This document shows positions 11,098 through 24,483 of a stretch of DNA of 64,000 nt, one piece after another. Below the pieces are notes generated by a model. The model made no database searches and was not told where the DNA came from. It worked only from the letters and a program-made list of their open reading frames with translations. A program made the position numbers and the translations under genes. Source of the DNA: Nymphalis io (Eukaryota > Arthropoda > Insecta > Lepidoptera > Nymphalidae). Position 1 is the stretch's first letter; the number at the start of each line of letters is the position of its first letter. The stretch is from assembly GCF_905147045.1 (NCBI RefSeq), contig NC_065889.1, forward strand, positions 9,243,001-9,307,000, given 5' to 3'.

Positions 11098-14000
11098 CTC
11101 GATAGTGTTTTAAGGGTTACCCCGAAAAAACAGTTATTTAAATCTGAACCAGAATGGCATGACACGTGCTCGCTTGAAATAGTTAGAAAAACAATCAGAT
11201 GTGGCCGACACACAACATCACCAAGGTCGCATTTCAATTGAGTTTATTAATTGTCTCTCATTGACTTTATAAAGCGTTTTATTAAAAATAGCACATTCTA
11301 TTAATTATACTGCCAACGAAATAAGCATATATTAATTAAGTAGCGGTAAAAAACAGTAGAAAGCTATACATACAAGAGCTTCCGTAAGATTGAGATCAGG
11401 TGATATTTAAAATCAAAGTATTGAAATTGTATTATTTTTAATTAATCTGTAGCATTCGCTTGTGGAAATTTTGTAATAGCTCAATGTTTGTTATTAACTA
11501 ATGAAGGTCAAGTATAACTGAACTTGCATTAAGAGCACTTAAAAAAATTACTATATTTTTCTTCTTGTAACTCTGAGGTAAGCCAGTTAATGTCCTCAAT
11601 CGAGCATATTCCAATGTCATTAAAATTAACTACGTTACTTTAACGGCGGTAGTCTAGATTTATTAATCTATTTTATATTTACTCTTGATACTTTTATTTA
11701 ATGAAAAGCCTGATCAAGTTTAAAAGTAATATTTAAATGCAGATGCAATACAAAACTAATGTAATTCATGATTGATGATACCTGAGTGAAAAATATCGTT
11801 ATTGAGTGGATACATTTGACATTCACAATTGTAGATGTCACGAAGAAAAATGCATGAAAATGGCGTACATTTTGAATAGAAGTACATTGGAAAAAATATG
11901 TACCTATTAATTAAATATAAAAACAAAATTGTGCAGTGGATGGAATACGAGATCTTATACGAAGGTCGAATCCATTAGAAGCAAGTACCTAAAATAAAAA
12001 AAATTAAAATCTTGTACAGTGCAACGTTTTCTTTACAAATTCTTAAGACTATCTAAATATTTTGTAGAAATTCTGATACACATATGTATGTTTATTCGTC
12101 AGTCTACAACAGAACAAGAACAGTGGATTTATTTCCGAATTCTTATCCTTTTTTCCTCTCCGTAATTTTAAAGTATTTTAGATAAGCCTTACCATTTTAT
12201 TAGACTATTGTTCTATCGATATATATAGCTTAGCATTTAAATATGCGTGATAATTAAGTTTGTGGTACGTTAAAAATGTATTGTTGTACAAACACTATCA
12301 AATAAAACTAAAGAGAATCTAGAGGTTTATACAAGGATGCCTGAAACGTTTCAAGAACATTATATCTACGAGATACCTGTAGCCCCCTCCTACATAGTGA
12401 GAAGTAATCGTGGAAAATCTCTGCTGAAATGTTACGCGGTTTACGGTAATAGCCGGGGAAATGATAGAGCACGCACAATCGCTCGTAAATGCCATGGACC
12501 TTCATTGTGCCTTTTGTTACTTACTTATCGCACGTTGCAACTACGCATAAGTCAATTGCAATTACTGTTAAACGCTTCCATCGTTTTATAAGTTTGATTT
12601 ATTTTAATTAATCTATTACCACTACATACATTAAAGGAATACAATATCTTATACGTGTTTATAAAAACAATTTCTTATCTTATATTCAAAAAATAAATTT
12701 AATCGCGGATGTGATTTTGACTTGTAAATTTCTCATACACGATATTTACAAAAAAACTTGGCAAATGAACATATTTGCTTTAGACATATGTATAATTCGA
12801 TTGACGCGGTATGAGATATTTATTTTAAATCTATTGCCAATGAGTTAATGCAACATTTCGAAAAGATTATGTCATATTTATATGTATATTTTTTATTACA
12901 TATACCATAATAAAAACAAATATCGTAAATAAAATTAACAGTTTTTCTTCATAATCTAAATCGAGCAAACATATATGGGTGTTAATAAGGTATCCGTTTA
13001 ATGTTTATATTATTTATAATATTTAAAGCAATATAATAAATTTCCATGATTATAATTAAGATAATGATCCAGACAAAATAGTCATATATAAAATAAATTA
13101 CAAAAACGGCTGAACGTCCTTACATTTTATTATTTTAAACGATGATGTTAATTGAAATACGAGTTTGACGAAATAATGCGTCTACAAGCTATAATAATAT
13201 AAAACGTTGCAAAGAACCAATTCTCAGTAAGCAATATATATATATCAACGACAATTTTATTGCTTTTTATTTATGGAAATATCGAATGAAAATCATTAGA
13301 GGAACGCGTTGTAAAATTGTTTAAAGACAAAACTGTATACATAATTTTCTTGAATTATAGCGTATACATTATCTAGAGCAAGATACAATACATGTCCACA
13401 AACAAAGACAGTCGGCAAATGCAAACAACGAATATTTAATGAGACTCCAAGTCCTCAGCTCGGAGCTGAACTGAATACTGATTAATTATTTACGACAATA
13501 AACTAGCATGGGACAAAGAAAATCAATCTCATTAATACGTACATAATGAATAGGAAATTAACGCTCGCGTTTATATATGTAGATATTTTATTGGATATAG
13601 GAAACGATACGCACTTACGTTGTTATGAAACGCAGAGAAAATATTCATCGATGATTGTGACAAGTGCCACTTATTAATGACTAAACAAAGCTTTTATTGT
13701 CATATAAATAACTTATTGTAAACGAATTAAGTACTTTATTTGCACGCAATGAAGCGTACAAAGAGTGAATCTATGACGCGTATGTCTGCGTAGCTATTTG
13801 AAAATACGTCACATTCATGATCTTTTTTAATTCGATTAGCAGGACGAAACATAATTAAATATACCAACTTTTACAATAAAACCTTTTTAATGTCTATAAA
13901 ACTTCATTTAATACTATCTAAAACTCCATTACTAAAAATCCTTAAAAATTTTACAAGCTTTGTGTAGCCAAACACGTTAACCCATATACTTTTACTACTG

Positions 14001-15469
14001 GAACTATTTTAAGAGATAATATTATTTTAATAATTATAGTTTCTATTTTCAGTTTAGTCGACATGATGACAGTTAGAGATTATATCGTCTAAAATATGTG
14101 TTGAAACGTCAACTATTACACAGTAATGACTTTGCTAAATGATATAATAAATAAAAGTCAACATACTAAATGAGTTCCTTTTTCGGAAAATTATTCATGC
14201 GTTTCGAAATAAACAAATGAAGGCCCGTCAACTACTCTGGTTATTATTATTAAAATTGAACACAAAATCGTGTAGGATTCTTTGAGAATATTCCCAAATT
14301 AACAACTGCCACAAATAAATCTCTCTAAACGCGTTTTGCAGTCTTGTTGTCCCGATTTCGTTTCACGAATAAGAGGAAAAAAAATTCAAATGAACCCTCG
14401 TAAAAACATAGTAAACAATATTTAGCTAAGTTTGTCGTTTGAAATTAGGTATTAAAATTCCTGCTTACTGCGCATTACAACTACGTACGTATATTTACAT
14501 AATTTTAATTATTAAAATATATCTTTATAAATCTGTATTCATACTGTATAACTTAAGACATTTTCAATCGACCCAATATAAAAAATACAGCTAATAAAAA
14601 CATACTTCAACCTTCAATGATCTCTCTGTGGTGACGATATCTAGTACATCGGAGAGGAAGAATCAAGTGTGAGGATCTGCACGCCGTAATTCAATGGCAT
14701 GGATTAAACTCGTCTTGGCAATAGGATCGATGCAAATAATTAAAATGCAGAGATGAATTCCTTTCGATAACATCGAGGTACAAATGCCTCTCATGTACAC
14801 GGAGGTCAACTAGAGGCTGGACTTGCAGCACATACATAAATCTACTTTAGCTCAGTAGACAATTATCCATAGTATTTTATTTGATTAAAAACATTTAAAA
14901 TTTACATTTCTCGTACAACACGAATCATCTATACGTTAAATAATATTAATCAAAAAGAATATTAATGGACGAACAACTGTGGACGTTACAAAGTTATTGT
15001 TTAAATTATGTTATTGTAACTAAAAAAAGTTGTCGGCCGTTGCCGTTTTTATTCTCTATAAAAAGATTACTAAAGCCTTTGACCCGATTTTTTATAGTAG
15101 ACACAAATGGTCAACGTTCTTGGTTTAACATAACTTAGCTATACCTAGGGTTGTCTTCTAAGACCGTTCTAAGATACATTTATCAGTTATAATTAGGACC
15201 CTTTTTCGTATTCATTTAGTTTTTCAGGAGTTATATCACAAAATGTGATCGATGTGTGAATTCGTTAGAATGCTACCATTACTTAAGTCAACAAATTCAA
15301 TTATATATCAAATTTCAAAATAAAGGCTACATTTCAAATAACGTACGCGTCAATAGTATACATATAGTATAGTTCATTGATCTTAAATGTATTTTAACGC
15401 AAAGCTACCACGTTACGATTGTGAAATGTACGATGGAATATTTTATATCGTTTTGAAAACAGCCCTATT
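11098..15469. other. AT-rich non-coding DNA
   Basis: No confident gene seen. At 12308-12591 both strands have open frames of 65 and 84 codons across a GC-richer patch with splice-like signals, but no family is recognisable. Positions 14620-14830 form another GC-richer unassigned patch. By position this is intron of the large minus-strand gene. Confidence 0.4.
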
Positions 15470-15655
15470 ATCGCGACGAAGCGCCGAGTCAGCAGATGTC
15501 GCGGCGGTCAGCCCTGACATAACATAATTCTCAAGTTACGTCTATTGCTAGAAAAATGTAGGTCGTGTCCGATTTCAAAGCGCAGCGGGACTTGCATAAC
15601 TCGAGCCTCGCCTCGCCCGCCGTCGACACCCGACTTTCAGTGACATTGAGCCTAT
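15470..15655. promoter_or_regulatory. GC- and CpG-rich island, candidate promoter
   Basis: There is an abrupt GC-rich block in an AT-rich context, with no convincing reading frame and no repeat similarity that I can see. Such islands in this genome may mark transcription starts or untranslated first exons. Direction is not decided. Confidence 0.25.
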
Positions 15656-17155
15656 CGTATCGACCAAGATTCATTATAAGTATATTTCATCGATAAGATA
15701 ACACATTATTTCAATCACAATCCAATTGAATCACTGTGTTTTATCTTTCAATGTTATATATTTGTAACCCCAAATTTGATAACACCGAACATACATAAAT
15801 AATATTCTTTTTTGAATATATAGTTGACCATATATTTACAGTAATACTGATTTGATTAATAAATCTATGCTGACAATTATTAATTCACTTTTAAATACTG
15901 AACCGATAAAATAACAATTAGTCCAAATGTTACCCTGGTAAATGAAAAAATTGCACACGTGACATTTTACGTTAATTAAAAAGTTAGTATGAAACATGTT
16001 CGTCTAGTATGGTGGTACAATATGCGTATTGTTGTTAAGTAAAAGTTTTCTAAACGGGCTGGAAGCAACAAAAAATGGGACCCGCCTACGACTCGACTCG
16101 GTAACATCGTGCATATAATTTTCGTCTGTGCCCGGCTCGCGATGATATATTGTATTTATAGCCTTGTTCGTGAACGTATGGAGCATTTGAAGTAATTAAA
16201 ATGCTTCTTTATTATGAATCAACGAAAGCATCGTCTCTATTGTGCCGAGCTAAATAGCACGTCTTCTGATGTACTCAAGCAAACAGAATCTATATATCAT
16301 ATAGATATATTATAATAACATTAATAATAGTATTTGTTTCGCGTTTTCTTAATACTTTAATAGAATACTTTTAGACTGCACATCGGAAATATGATAAGTA
16401 TTAGATGAATATTTTATAAATTTAATAGTACCGTTATATATTTTAAAGGAAAACTATAATAATTACATTTTATTTACGCTACATTATAATGATTAAAAAC
16501 AAATAATCAATAAATTAAAATAATGAAAAAATAGTAAAGAGTTAACGAAACGTTTTTAAATCTCAAAGATTCAGCGTAATTGATTTTAAACAAGATTGTA
16601 ACTTCATCAATATTCATTTTATGTTATATGTTCTTAATATTTATGTTAATATTATTTAAATAAAAATAATGAGGAAAAAATGTACCAAGCTTCAAATGTT
16701 AAAGGGCCCAAGAACTTATGAATGAGTTCGTGAGCGTGTTCTCACGAACAGTGACCTTTGTATTGACATAATTATAAAGTATCGACGTACTCAACCATTC
16801 GATGTTTATCGATCGTTTTACAAATATATTTCATTTATTTTCAATCAAAAATGTTTTTGTGTGATATATTACATAATTAAAATGCTATCTACGAGCTGCG
16901 TAGAACGTCGTAGCATGTCTAATAAATGCGGAGTATTAAAAGTTGCAACAATACACAATAAAAAAATAGAAAAAATAAAACAAAACACGCAATACTTCAA
17001 CAATGAGGGTAGTTTACGATTCAACTGATGACGGTCGCATTAACAATAGGGCCGAAACAAGGCACTTGGAGAAATCCGATGATATTTAATATTTGGTAAT
17101 ACAACACAAGTGCGAAACTTATTTAAAACATTGCTAACACAAATCGCGTCGTTCT
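15656..17155. other. AT-rich non-coding DNA
   Basis: Nothing recognised. The 60-codon minus frame at 16004-16186 is not protein-like. Confidence 0.4.
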
Positions 17156-17415
17156 AAGTTCTTACGGGTAGCGGCCACGCACCGACCTCCTTTCCCCGCT
17201 GCACTGGCGCAACGGACAAACAAAATAACTAGACGAAGATGTCGGCGTACGAATTCGTAGCGTAAACTGCGCGTGCGACTTTCACTGCGTTACAAATGCG
17301 CGAGCTTGTGTCACCGCGTGCGAACCTCGCGGCGATTTGAATGCTACTGACTGCTGGTAGGTATCGCAGCCTGTGGAGGGGCCACCGGCCTGTCTGAGAT
17401 AACGCGATCACCTGA
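17156..17415 (-). promoter_or_regulatory. GC-rich island, candidate promoter or untranslated first exon
   Basis: This block is dense in CpG. On the minus strand GCAGTCAGTAGC contains the arthropod initiator-like TCAGT. The minus-strand 60-codon frame (17229-17411) has no protein character. A transcription start on the minus strand would suit the large gene whose coding first exons lie on either side. Confidence 0.3.
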
Positions 17416-18087
17416 TAAAACGTCTGAAATCAACCCCCGCTGTTAGACGTCATACCCTTAATACTTGTATTTTCATGCATCTTAATATTTTTATAGTCAT
17501 GTTTTTCCTCATCGGTATAATTAATTGTGGACTTTAGCCCATAATAAATAAATTATAACCTCCCATTGGATTCTGATATCAATGACCTCTGATATACATA
17601 TACTACTAGTTTTTAATATAAATTATTTTGGCGTACTTCTTTCTATACAAATGAATAGAAAATATTATAATTCAATATGTTTTTTTAATACATTGTGTCG
17701 TATGTAATCCATTGTATATTTAATAACATATTGATTGGTATTGCATCCCACTAACGATTATTGTATTCAAATCGAATAACCGCCTGTAGTTAAGAATGCA
17801 TCTAAATGAACACGTTATAAGGTAGATGAAAATTATTCTTAAGATATAGGCAACGTAATGAATATATTCATAATGTTACCTAATATTTAGTATAGTTCTA
17901 TGTAAATCGATTACATATCTGAATTCAATTAATTGGACAAAATTAAATATGTTGAAATCTCTTTTTAAAAGTTCGCTAATGAAAAGAACGTAAGATTTAG
18001 GGATTTTTTTTAATTAGGTTTAAGATTGTGGCTAGATCGATTTCAGCTATTCTCATAGGAGATTTAACAACTGCACAGGACAATGAA
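17416..18087. other. AT-rich non-coding DNA
   Basis: Nothing recognised. Confidence 0.4.
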
Positions 18088-18370
18088 ATACTCAAGTGTG
18101 TGTGAAAACACAAGAGCACTCTCTATTATCTCAATCTTATAATTCGATGGCAAATCCAACACAACTCGAAATGAGTTCAAGCGACCAACGAATTTAGGTG
18201 CGTTCCGAGGTACGGGAAGGTTAATACTTCCAACTATGGAACTGACAGTATGTTATTGACAATTTAATAAAATTAATTTTATTATGGCCCAATTCGGAAC
18301 TTGTACCCAGGACCTGCAATTCAGTTACCCACTACGCCAACGAGACAAGCGGTAGCGGTTGTATAAGCGG
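18088..18370 (+). repeat. Family D repeat, diverged
   Basis: The order of motifs matches the 62045-62392 copy: 'cactctctattatctcaatc', 'attcgatggcaaatcc', 'gagttcaagc', then 'ggcccaattcggaacttg' and a tRNA-like stretch 'cccaggacctgcaattcag'. The central palindrome is lost. The end reads like the reverse complement of a tRNA-type B-box region, so the element may be a SINE running on the minus strand. Confidence 0.55.
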
Positions 18371-19342
18371 GAAATAAAGAATAGATTTTATATTAGGAAC
18401 GATAAAATTAAGTGTGGAAAAAATCTATCAGGATGAAATGCGGTTATCGCAAAATGTTTATTGTCAAATCTAGAACAATCATGAAATTGAGAGTGAAATG
18501 TGACTCGAAATAGTCACGTTAAGATAATGTGTGACCGAATTAAAAGTATGTCTTTGATACGATATGATATATGGGGTATTAGAATGAATAAATTATTCTT
18601 TTTACAAAAACAAACCCGACTATAAATCAATCTTTTACAACCGATTTGATATTTAAAAAGCTCTTATTTTATATTGTATTTAATTTATTTCGTTTTAAAA
18701 AAACTTTGCTGTTGAGTGTTCTACTTTGTGTATTAATACCTGAGGTGTGACTTTTCTAGTACATGATTTATCAAAATCGATTTATGTCGGCGAGAATATT
18801 ACCAACATATATACAAAAAAAAAACAAAACCCAACCAACATGACATTTTGATGTTTTCTGTCCAAATGTGTGTCCTATTCTGTGTATGTGTTTGTGACTA
18901 TTATCATAAAACATTATTTATTTGAAATGTGAAAAACTTGCGTCGAGTTACAATTTATATAAAAATTTATAACTAATTTTATTTTTGTTAAAACTGGTAT
19001 CGAAAATAAGAAAAAGGGGCAGTAAAGACTTAAGTTTGCGATGGTGATTTAATTTTATTTTTAGCTTAAATAGTATTTCCGAAACGACGGAGTCAATAAA
19101 AAAAAAAAAAAAACAAAAATATTGTGATCAATTAATTATAGCTTATCTCGGACATGGGATGGAAATAAAAAAAAATAAAGTTGTTTATATGTAATTATAA
19201 TTATTTAAATAAATATTTTACTACTGCCACAAAGTAGTTCATGTTGTTATTATATAGAAACCGAATTAATGTTTTATCAAATAATCAAAAACTTCACGTC
19301 GACCGCGGCGCTACGTTCAAATTCTCCCCAATATTAATAATA
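18371..19342. other. AT-rich non-coding DNA
   Basis: Nothing recognised apart from homopolymer A runs near 18815 and 19100. Confidence 0.4.
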
Positions 19343-19650
19343 AGCCGAGATGGCCCAGTGGTAAGAACGCGTGAAACTTAACCGATGAACGTGGGTTCAA
19401 ACCCGGGCAAGCACCACTGAATTTTCATGTGCTTAATTTGTTATTATAATTCATCTCGTGCTTGACGGTGAAGGAAAACATCGTAAGGAAACCTGCATGT
19501 GTCGAATTTCACTAACATTCTGTCATATGTGTATTCCACCAACCCGCATTGGAGCAGCGTGGTGGAATAAGCTCCAAACCTTCTCCCCAAAAGGGAGAGG
19601 AGGCCTTAACCCAGCAGTGGGACATTCACAGGCTGTTACTGCTACTGTAA
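19343..19650 (+). repeat. Full-length family A SINE with tRNA-like head
   Basis: It starts 'agccgagatggcccagtgg', containing a pol III A box (TGGCCCAGTGG), followed by a B box GGTTCAAACCC at 19394-19404. The body matches the other family A copies and ends 'ggctgttactgctactgt'. A head of this kind marks a tRNA-derived SINE transcribed by RNA polymerase III and mobilised by a partner LINE. It resembles the Metulj SINEs described from Heliconius. It directly abuts the family D copy at 19651. Confidence 0.85.
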
Positions 19651-19843
19651 TAATATGACGTTATTGAGTTTTTCTGTCAACAAATTCCTAGTAGCAGCCC
19701 GGAGCTGAGTAACAGTGTTAAACTTCGTGTCTCGAAAAGCACCGACATATCATGTGTTTGTCTATCTCTCTCCGACCATGCAAGTTGCTACCCCATCGCT
19801 TACAACGACGAGTGTGTGCGCATACCCTTGCGCACACACTCGT
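19651..19843 (-). repeat. Family D repeat, minus orientation, with 15-bp hairpin
   Basis: Its reverse complement aligns by eye with 62140-62290: 'cgatggggtagcaac' opposite 'cgatggcaatccgac', and 'cttttcgagacacg' opposite 'atttccgaggcagg'. It includes a perfect hairpin: the arm at 19808-19822 (ACGAGTGTGTGCGCA) is reverse-complemented at 19829-19843 with a 6-nt loop. The short plus and minus frames around 19718-19900 are shadows. Confidence 0.6.
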
Positions 19844-20100
19844 ATAATTCTTCCCGCGCAGTTGGCTAGTCTCAAATGAAAATAGCGACCATGACCGCAA
19901 TCGGTCAGGAAGATATCATCGTCGAGATTATAGAAATCATATCTTTTATCTTGACAAATTTTACATATAAAATAAACTCAAATTTCAATGAATGTAAATT
20001 AGTCAATCAATTTAAATTCACATTATTAATAAAATTAACAAGCACCAACTATAAATTGTGACTTCATTATGGATTTCTTTTATACATCGCTTGTTAAACA
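19844..20100. other. Non-coding DNA between repeats
   Basis: No gene seen. The 61-codon plus frame at 19876-20061 is not recognisable. Confidence 0.4.
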
Positions 20101-20377
20101 CTGGTGGTAGGGCTTTGAGCAAGCTCGTCTGGGTAGGTACCACCCACTCATCAGATATTCTACCGCAAAACAGCAATACTTGATATTGTTGTGTTCCGGT
20201 TTGAAGAGTGAGTGAGCCAGGGACATAAAATCTTAGTTCCCAAGGTTGGTGGCGCATTGGCTATGTAATCGATGGTTGACATTTCTTACATTGCCAATGT
20301 CTAAGGGCGTTTGGTGACCACTTACCATCAGGTGGCCCATATGCTCGTCCGCCTTCCTATTCTATAAAAAAAAAAAA
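20101..20377 (-). repeat. Family B interspersed repeat, minus orientation
   Basis: This is a nearly full copy of a repeat whose sense strand begins 'atagaataggaaggcgg', continues 'gagcatatgggccacctgat', 'ccaccaaccttgggaact', 'aaccggaacacaacaa' and ends 'gggcttgcacaaagccc'. At least nine copies lie in this window. I do not know its published name. No A or B box is evident, so it may be a LINE-derived or non-autonomous element rather than a tRNA SINE. The 79-codon frame at 20018-20257 is a shadow. Confidence 0.8.
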
Positions 20378-20591
20378 GATAACAGATAAAAAATGTCCAA
20401 ACTTGTAAATATAAGTACATGTAATTAGCGTTCCATTCACGTCTTCATCTCTTATCTGAGTGCATTATACTAAATTATCCGACACTTAATGAGGTCAAGT
20501 TCATTTCGGACCACATACTCACTCGAGTATTCCTTAACTCAATTAACGTTTCAAAGTTGCGCACGCGCACATATTTTTAATTAATCTTTTC

Positions 20592-20656
20592 AGGCAAATA
20601 GGCCACCGTCGTATCCTAACGGTAAGTGGTCACCAACGCTCGTAAACGCCGGCACA
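20592..20656 (+). repeat. Family B fragment
   Basis: The short stretch 'caggcaaataggccaccg' through 'ggtaagtggtcaccaacg' matches the 5' part of family B only. Confidence 0.55.
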
Positions 20657-20674
20657 ACAATAAGTACAAACCAC

Positions 20675-20805
20675 ATTTTTTTTCAATATTCAATATCTTT
20701 ATTCAACATAGAAGCATTTCTTATTGATAGTCAAAAATCTACCACCGGTTCAAAAAGGAACCGCTCAGATCGGAGTAGAACCGCCGAAAGAAACAGAGAG
20801 ATTAA
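20675..20805 (-). repeat. Non-LTR retrotransposon 3'-end fragment (family F), minus orientation
   Basis: The run 'caatatctttattcaaca' followed by 'ctaccaccggttcaaaaag' and 'gatcggagtagaaccgcc' is the reverse complement of a LINE 3' end common in lepidopteran genomes. A plus-oriented relative lies at 29911-30070. Only the terminal segment is present, as expected for 5'-truncated retrotransposition. Confidence 0.6.
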
Positions 20806-21379
20806 TTTTAATGAATAACACAATCAATACGTCAATAACTGTAATCAATCAGGCATTATGTCCCTTGTACTTTTAGGCTAACTCATATCAACCAAAACAA
20901 AGCAATATAAAGTATACGTGGGATAATCTCAGATGAGAGTTAATATATTTTTTATTAAAATATATATTTTTATTCTAATTCTAAACTAAACTAACAAACC
21001 TACACAAATCCGATTATAGCCAAATTATACAAATCTAAAGATTATAATTACTATATTAATTAATGGTAACTACTGTAATTATAATATTATTTATTCATCT
21101 ATATTAATTTATACGTTACGACAACTTCGCATTTACACGGTAGGTATTTATGTAAATTAAAATCATCTGACCGCAAAATGTCAACAAAAGAATCTTAAGT
21201 AACTTAATCTTGTCGTGCTATTTTGACCTTGAACTCTGAAAACTTAGCCGGAGTAAATTCAATCTTTAAGACATGTATTTTTTTTACAATTACGCTTACC
21301 ATGACATGCGGATTTATCCGAATTTTAGATTATATACAACTGTTTCAAACATGTTATTTACGCACTTATTTTGGTTATA
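20806..21379. other. AT-rich non-coding DNA
   Basis: Nothing recognised. Confidence 0.4.
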
Positions 21380-21651
21380 TTTTTTTTATAGTATAAGTAG
21401 GCGGATGAGCATATGGGCTATCTGATAGTAAGTGGTCACCAACGCCCATAAACATTGGCATTGTAAAAGATGTTAATCATCGCTTACATCGCCAATGCCA
21501 TACCAGCGCAGTAAGGGAGCCTAGATGTTATGTCCCTTGTGCCTGTAATTACTCACCCTTTAAACCGGAACACAACAATACCAAGTACTGCTGTTTTGCA
21601 GTAGAATATCTGATGAGTGAGTGGTACCTATCCAAACGCCCTACCACCAGT
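21380..21651 (+). repeat. Family B interspersed repeat
   Basis: This is a full-length copy in plus orientation, from the T-rich start 'ttttttatagtataagtagg' to 'ccaaacgccctaccaccag', with the usual internal motifs. Confidence 0.75.
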
Positions 21652-23060
21652 ATGATTATGTAGGGCTTTGAGGGTGACAGCTTATGTTGCAAAGTGAACT
21701 TAACTAAATACCTGGCAAGTTTACAAGATAGTTCCTAAGCCTGCATCCTTACTTAATACACAGGCTTAACAAGATTGTAGTTATAATCTAACGCAATTAT
21801 TTTTTATCGAATCTGTCTTTTCTGGTTGTTCCTGAAAATATCATATTTCAGCTCACAAACTAGAAAAAGGGAGTCACTATTACATCGCGAACTTCATAAT
21901 AAATGAAATGAATAATAATAATAGGAATAATGTAGAAATAAAGAAAATATTGTAATACTAGTATAGTTGTAGTGTAGTAGTAGGTATTTTGTTCAAAATT
22001 GGAATTATACATTATAGTAGTTCGTTGACGCACATTATTACTTAAGAGACGTATAAAGAAAAATTGGTAATCTTTTATTTGATTTTACATGAGTAAATCC
22101 AGTTTGAAGATAAAAATAAAATATTGCTTTTTATAACATTATATTGTCAAGGGGTGTGTCAGATCAATAACATAGATTAAATAAAAAAACCAAGAAATTT
22201 TCTCTAATCTTCACATGGCTTTGATTTATACTCATAATGCTACAGCTTATTGAGATAAAAACTGGATAATGAATTATATTAACAAAAACTCGAGGGTTAC
22301 ATCATGAGATTTTGTCTAAAATCCTTTCAGTTTTGGCGCTTACTACATTTTCTACGAGCGCTATGGAAAAATTTTTTACAGCGTTTTGTATAATCTAATA
22401 TTTAAGATGACTATATCATATTCTTCAGAATATTTTGTAAAATATGTACAACACGAAAACGAATGAAATAAAATATCTGCTGCCGGTCGTTTTAGATAGA
22501 AAAATCATAGAAATGAAATGGTATGTCGAGAGGAGCGAGTAGCGGACGCGCGGGTGATATCTGAAATTTTGCTAGCTTTAGGTGCGCTCTTCGTTGGCAG
22601 AGCGATTAGTTAATCAATATTGTCTTATTTTTTTCGAATGTCAAATCAATGATGATAGAAAGAAAAAAATCAGTGTTTAACTTAACAACCGCTAAGCGAC
22701 GTTTATCAATTAGACCGTCTTTGTTTTTTTGATACATTTTATCAAAGAAGTGAAATAAGGAACGAATTTGATATTAAACACTAAGATAAAAATGAAAAAA
22801 CTCGGCTCGGACCGGCCGAACATGTCTGTGCAGAATGATGTGAAATGAATAAAAATAAAACATTCAAAGGCTCCACGCTTTTGTAATATTATGTTTAAAT
22901 ATTGCAAAACTATTTGCAATATTAAATAAACAGTACGATTAGTTTGCAACTATTAACTTTTACAGGTAACGCCAAACACTAGAGTATATATCATTTATTA
23001 TATCATGTATATGTATTGTATTAGACAATCTTGTTTCTTAAGTAAAAAAAAACTAAAAGC
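21652..23060. other. AT-rich non-coding DNA
   Basis: No gene seen. A small GC-richer patch near 22530-22590 and the 79-codon minus frame at 22710-22949 show no recognisable protein. Confidence 0.4.
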
Positions 23061-23240
23061 CTATAATGTCCACAGCAGGGCTTGAGAAGAAGGTTTTGAA
23101 GCTTAATACAAAAAGTTTTTCCATTGCGGGCTGGTGTGTGTCGTGAAGTGTGTGCACACATGCAGGTTTCCTATTTCATATTTTCCTTCATCAACAAGCG
23201 ATGAATTATACGCGTAAATCAAGTACATGAAAATGTAGAT
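23061..23240 (-). repeat. Old family A SINE body
   Basis: 'cctataatgtccacagcag', 'gagaagaaggttttgaagct', 'acacatgcaggtttcc' and 'tgatgaattata'-like motifs follow the reverse-complement order of family A. It is strongly diverged, and no tRNA head can be read. Confidence 0.5.
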
Positions 23241-23547
23241 AATTGCTTTAGTTTAAACCGTTATAAAGTTTCAGCACAATAGTTACACAACTCGTGCCCT
23301 TTTATTGATCTTGACATATGTTATTAAGTCAGTGATGTAAGCTTTTAAAACATTAATAACACGAACCAACCTTCACCAATCTCACTACGCGATCTTTCAT
23401 ACGAGACAGCGAATAATCGTCATACCAAGATTCATTGTTACAACTTACATTTATATTAATTAACATTGTTATTTTATTTCACTATCGGTAGAATACTGGT
23501 TTATTTCAGTAAATATATTTAAATATATATAACATAAATGCTTAAAA

Positions 23548-23737
23548 ATCTCACGGTTGGACAAAGGCCTCCTGTCCGGCACGTCATATCATTCGATTGG
23601 TTTCCTCACGATGTTGTCATTCATCGCCGACTATTAGATGAATTATAAACACAAATTAAACAAATGAAAACTCATTGGTTCTTACCCGAATTTGAACCTT
23701 GGTAAGACCCACGTGTTTAGTTCACCACGCCTACATA
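23548..23737 (-). repeat. Old family A SINE with eroded head
   Basis: The reverse-complement order of family A is kept: 'ggacaaaggcctcctgtcc', 'ggtttcctcacgatgttgtc', 'gaattataaacacaaatta', then a B-box-like 'aatttgaacc' and 'gttcaccacgcc' at the head end. The middle is deleted. Confidence 0.55.
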
Positions 23738-24483
23738 TAAACGTATATTATTCATAAAAGCACTTTTATTAGTCATTTTATTTATGACAGTTATCGTATC
23801 CGTATAATATTCCCACTACCACATAAGGTATGATATAATAACGTTTAAATTGTTTCATAAAAATAATGTAAGGTATAAGCCCAAGTCGTAATAACGAGGT
23901 AGCGGAACAAATCGAGGAGTAAAAAAAACGCATCGTCTTATGAAATCACGTAGTTATAAACGAAGCTGATAAGAATTTTATAGAACTGTTAAACTCATTA
24001 AATACTATTTTTACCGCATACTCCTATTCCGACACGTGACGTTAATCGCAAATTAAACGATGTTTTCGTTCAATACAACCATCAATGAATGCATTAACGA
24101 AACAAACAAACAAAGTCATGTGAACGTACGTCGGATAAAACAATATAAGGTTAATGTCTTTGTCTTATGTTGGTCAATAGTGTCACTTAGTGGCGAACGA
24201 AGTCGTACAGTACGAACATTGTTCACTCATAATTGAATAGGTAACGGGGGCCCGTCGAGCAAATAATGAAAGTGTTTCAAACGGTACTTTGACTGTAACT
24301 TCAATTTATAAAATGAGGCCAGCATTTATATTGATCATTTTTCAATGATCTAATATCATCCCAGGTATGATTAAAGTTATTTCGATTCGATTACAATGTT
24401 ATTCACAGGTTTATCGCTCTTGAATTCGCAACGAGAGGCGCTAGTGTTGGCTGGTCTCTAGGAATGTCCAATGTCTCTGAACG
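23738..24483. other. Non-coding DNA
   Basis: Nothing recognised. Confidence 0.4.

Noticed and set aside
10929..11237. 102-codon minus frame upstream of the 9.6 kb exon
   Set aside because: It has mixed composition without protein features and spans a CRE and GC island, so regulatory DNA is more likely.
12308..12591. Opposed 65- and 84-codon frames
   Set aside because: Protein-like in parts, and splice-like signals exist, but no family, start context or second exon could be found. Left unassigned.
19343..19410. tRNA-like A and B boxes
   Set aside because: Part of a family A SINE present in many copies, not a tRNA gene.
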